The notes below the pieces were generated by a model. The model had not been told where the DNA came from, made no database searches, and saw nothing but the letters and a program-made list of their open reading frames with translations. A stretch of 6,633 nt of DNA from Helicobacteraceae bacterium. GTDB lineage: Bacteria > Campylobacterota > Campylobacteria > Campylobacterales > Sulfurimonadaceae. The position numbers were made by a program, and so were the translations under genes. The stretch lies in assembly GCA_030613795.1 (NCBI GenBank), contig JAUWLG010000073.1, forward strand, positions 1 to 6,633. Direction: 5' to 3'. Shown one piece after another: positions 5,382 through 6,633 of this stretch (positions are counted from its first letter, which is position 1; each line of letters opens with the position of its first letter).

Positions 5382-6633
5382 ATGCAGTCAGAGAGTGTCT
5401 TAACAAGTTTCAGGTCAGTAGATCACCCTTCAGAGTTGATCTTTATGATGACCAAAGGGATTCAAAAAGGTGTACTGATCGCTACGTTGATCGCTTCTGC
5501 TGTTTTTGTTTTTTTACTTTATGACTTTATTCCTCTCTATATCCTCTTTTTTTGGTTATTGGCACAGTTTGCTTTATCGACCGTTCGTGTTAATCTAGCT
5601 AGAAAACTTGAACAATATACCAAACAAGACAATATATTAAAAACACAATACTTAAAGTACAACATCGCAGGTACAGCACTTAGTGCGCTGTTATGGGGAT
5701 TAACAAGTTGGTTGACCGTCATCTATGCACCAGAACCTTATAGCTTTTATGTTTTGGTGCTTTTGTTGGCTTTGACTGCAGGAGCGACAACAACTTTAGG
5801 CTCAGTTTTTCATGCTTACTTCGCTTTTATGGGGATAATTCTTCTAATGTTAAGCAGCTCATTTCTCTATTATGGCGGTGAGGTACATCTGATTATTGCA
5901 CTTATTACTATAGTGGCAATAACGATTTTAACGGCTACCGGCTCAGACTATTATCTTAAACTCAAAAAGATCGTCGAGTTGAGTGTACAACTAAAGATGT
6001 TTAACATGGCATTAGAAGAGCGTGTACATAAAGAGGTGCAAAAAAATATCGAAAAAGATATTCAACTTATGCATCAGGCCCGCTTGGCTCAGGTGGGTGA
6101 GATGGTTAACATGATCGCGCATCAATGGCGACAACCGCTTCATATTATCTCAACTGCAGCGACCGACATGGATCTCAAAATGGAATTACATACTTTAGAC
6201 AATGAGACAAGTAAAAAGCATATAGAAACTATTAACTCCCTGACACAACATCTTTCATCGACTATTGATGACTTTAGAGACTTTTTCAAGGTTACAAAAG
6301 ATAAAGAGACAACCTCTCTTAAAGAGGTTGTTGTAACAACATTAAAAATTGTGGGTGAGTTTATAGGAAACAAGAACATAGCGATCGACACCGAGATTAA
6401 AAGCAGTGAGACATTTGAAAGTTACCCTAATGAACTCAAACAAGTACTTCTAAACCTTCTAAAAAATGCTGAAGACGTTTTGTTGGAAAGAGAAATCGAT
6501 GATGCTCGGATTACTATTAAAACGTTTTCTGATGATAAAAATCTTTACCTGGAAGTCTGTGACAATGCCGGCGGTGTCCCTGAAACACTTATTGATCAGA
6601 TATTTAATGCCTATTTCAGCTCAAAGTCTCAAG
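5382..6633 (+). CDS. Six-TM sensor histidine kinase, 3' end cut by window
   Basis: The frame is open from ATG 5382 to the window edge (417 complete codons); AAGG at 5368-5371 is the probable ribosome-binding site. Hydrophobic segments at about 28-46, 48-68, 92-116, 120-141, 145-164 and 168-188 predict six membrane helices with very short loops, so any signal is probably sensed in or at the membrane. A helical, probably coiled-coil linker (190-240) leads to the H-box MIAHQWRQPL with phosphoacceptor H247. The N-box NLLKNAEDVL has N362, the G1 box is DNAGGVP (394-400) and an F-box-like IFNAYFSSK (about 406-414) follows. The G2 box (GTGLGL) and the end of the ATP-binding domain lie beyond the window. 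It should autophosphorylate and pass phosphate to a response regulator, none of which is in the window. The membrane domain was not recognised as a named sensor family. It stands apart from the upstream operon by 93 bp and looks AT-richer. Confidence 0.9.
   Translation, partial: MQSESVLTSFRSVDHPSELIFMMTKGIQKGVLIATLIASAVFVFLLYDFIPLYILFFWLLAQFALSTVRVNLARKLEQYTKQDNILKTQYLKYNIAGTALSALLWGLTSWLTVIYAPEPYSFYVLVLLLALTAGATTTLGSVFHAYFAFMGIILLMLSSSFLYYGGEVHLIIALITIVAITILTATGSDYYLKLKKIVELSVQLKMFNMALEERVHKEVQKNIEKDIQLMHQARLAQVGEMVNMIAHQWRQPLHIISTAATDMDLKMELHTLDNETSKKHIETINSLTQHLSSTIDDFRDFFKVTKDKETTSLKEVVVTTLKIVGEFIGNKNIAIDTEIKSSETFESYPNELKQVLLNLLKNAEDVLLEREIDDARITIKTFSDDKNLYLEVCDNAGGVPETLIDQIFNAYFSSKSQ

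Noticed and set aside
6140..6391. Minus-strand 83-codon open frame near the right edge
   Set aside because: It is antisense to the dimerisation and ATP-binding region of the histidine kinase, whose frame is continuous through it.

Overview
The window looks like a chromosomal segment of a Campylobacterota bacterium (the former Epsilonproteobacteria), probably a free-living sulfur-oxidising type such as Sulfurimonas or Sulfurovum. Three things suggest this: the moderately AT-rich base composition, a histidine kinase whose phosphoacceptor box reads AHQWRQPL (very common in this phylum), and the gene order mscS-like / mtaB-like / FtsH-like ATPase / bioV. From memory, that order matches the HP0284-HP0287 neighbourhood of Helicobacter pylori. 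The genus assignment is inference only.

All recognised genes are on the plus strand. (1) About 2-1270: the 3' part of an MscS-family mechanosensitive channel gene, cut by the left window edge. (2) 1267-1341: a possible 24-codon ORF that overlaps the channel stop by ATGA and the next start by ATGA. (3) 1338-2612: an MtaB-like radical-SAM tRNA methylthiotransferase. (4) 2599-4239: an FtsH-like membrane AAA+ ATPase whose ATPase motifs are intact but whose HEXGH zinc site is destroyed. (5) 4242-4751: a BioV-type minimal alpha/beta hydrolase, predicted to release pimeloyl-ACP from its methyl ester in biotin synthesis. (6) 4755-5288: mogA, for molybdenum cofactor synthesis. (7) 5289-5381: the only sizeable non-coding gap, with candidate promoter and inverted-repeat signals. 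(8) 5382-6633: a six-TM sensor histidine kinase cut by the right edge; it is real but begins a separate unit.

Genes 1-6 are packed with overlaps or gaps of only a few bases (the one 67-bp gap is spanned by the mini-ORF), so they probably form one operon. Their products are mixed: osmotic safety valve, tRNA modification, membrane AAA+ machine, biotin synthesis and molybdopterin synthesis. No shared pathway is evident, and the grouping looks like a housekeeping operon. No RNA genes, CRISPR arrays, insertion sequences or phage genes were seen.

The points most worth a second look are the protease-dead FtsH paralogue, the 24-codon bridging ORF with its internal palindrome, the 15-bp tandem duplication of the mtaB start codon, and the very short BioV esterase encoded away from other biotin genes.
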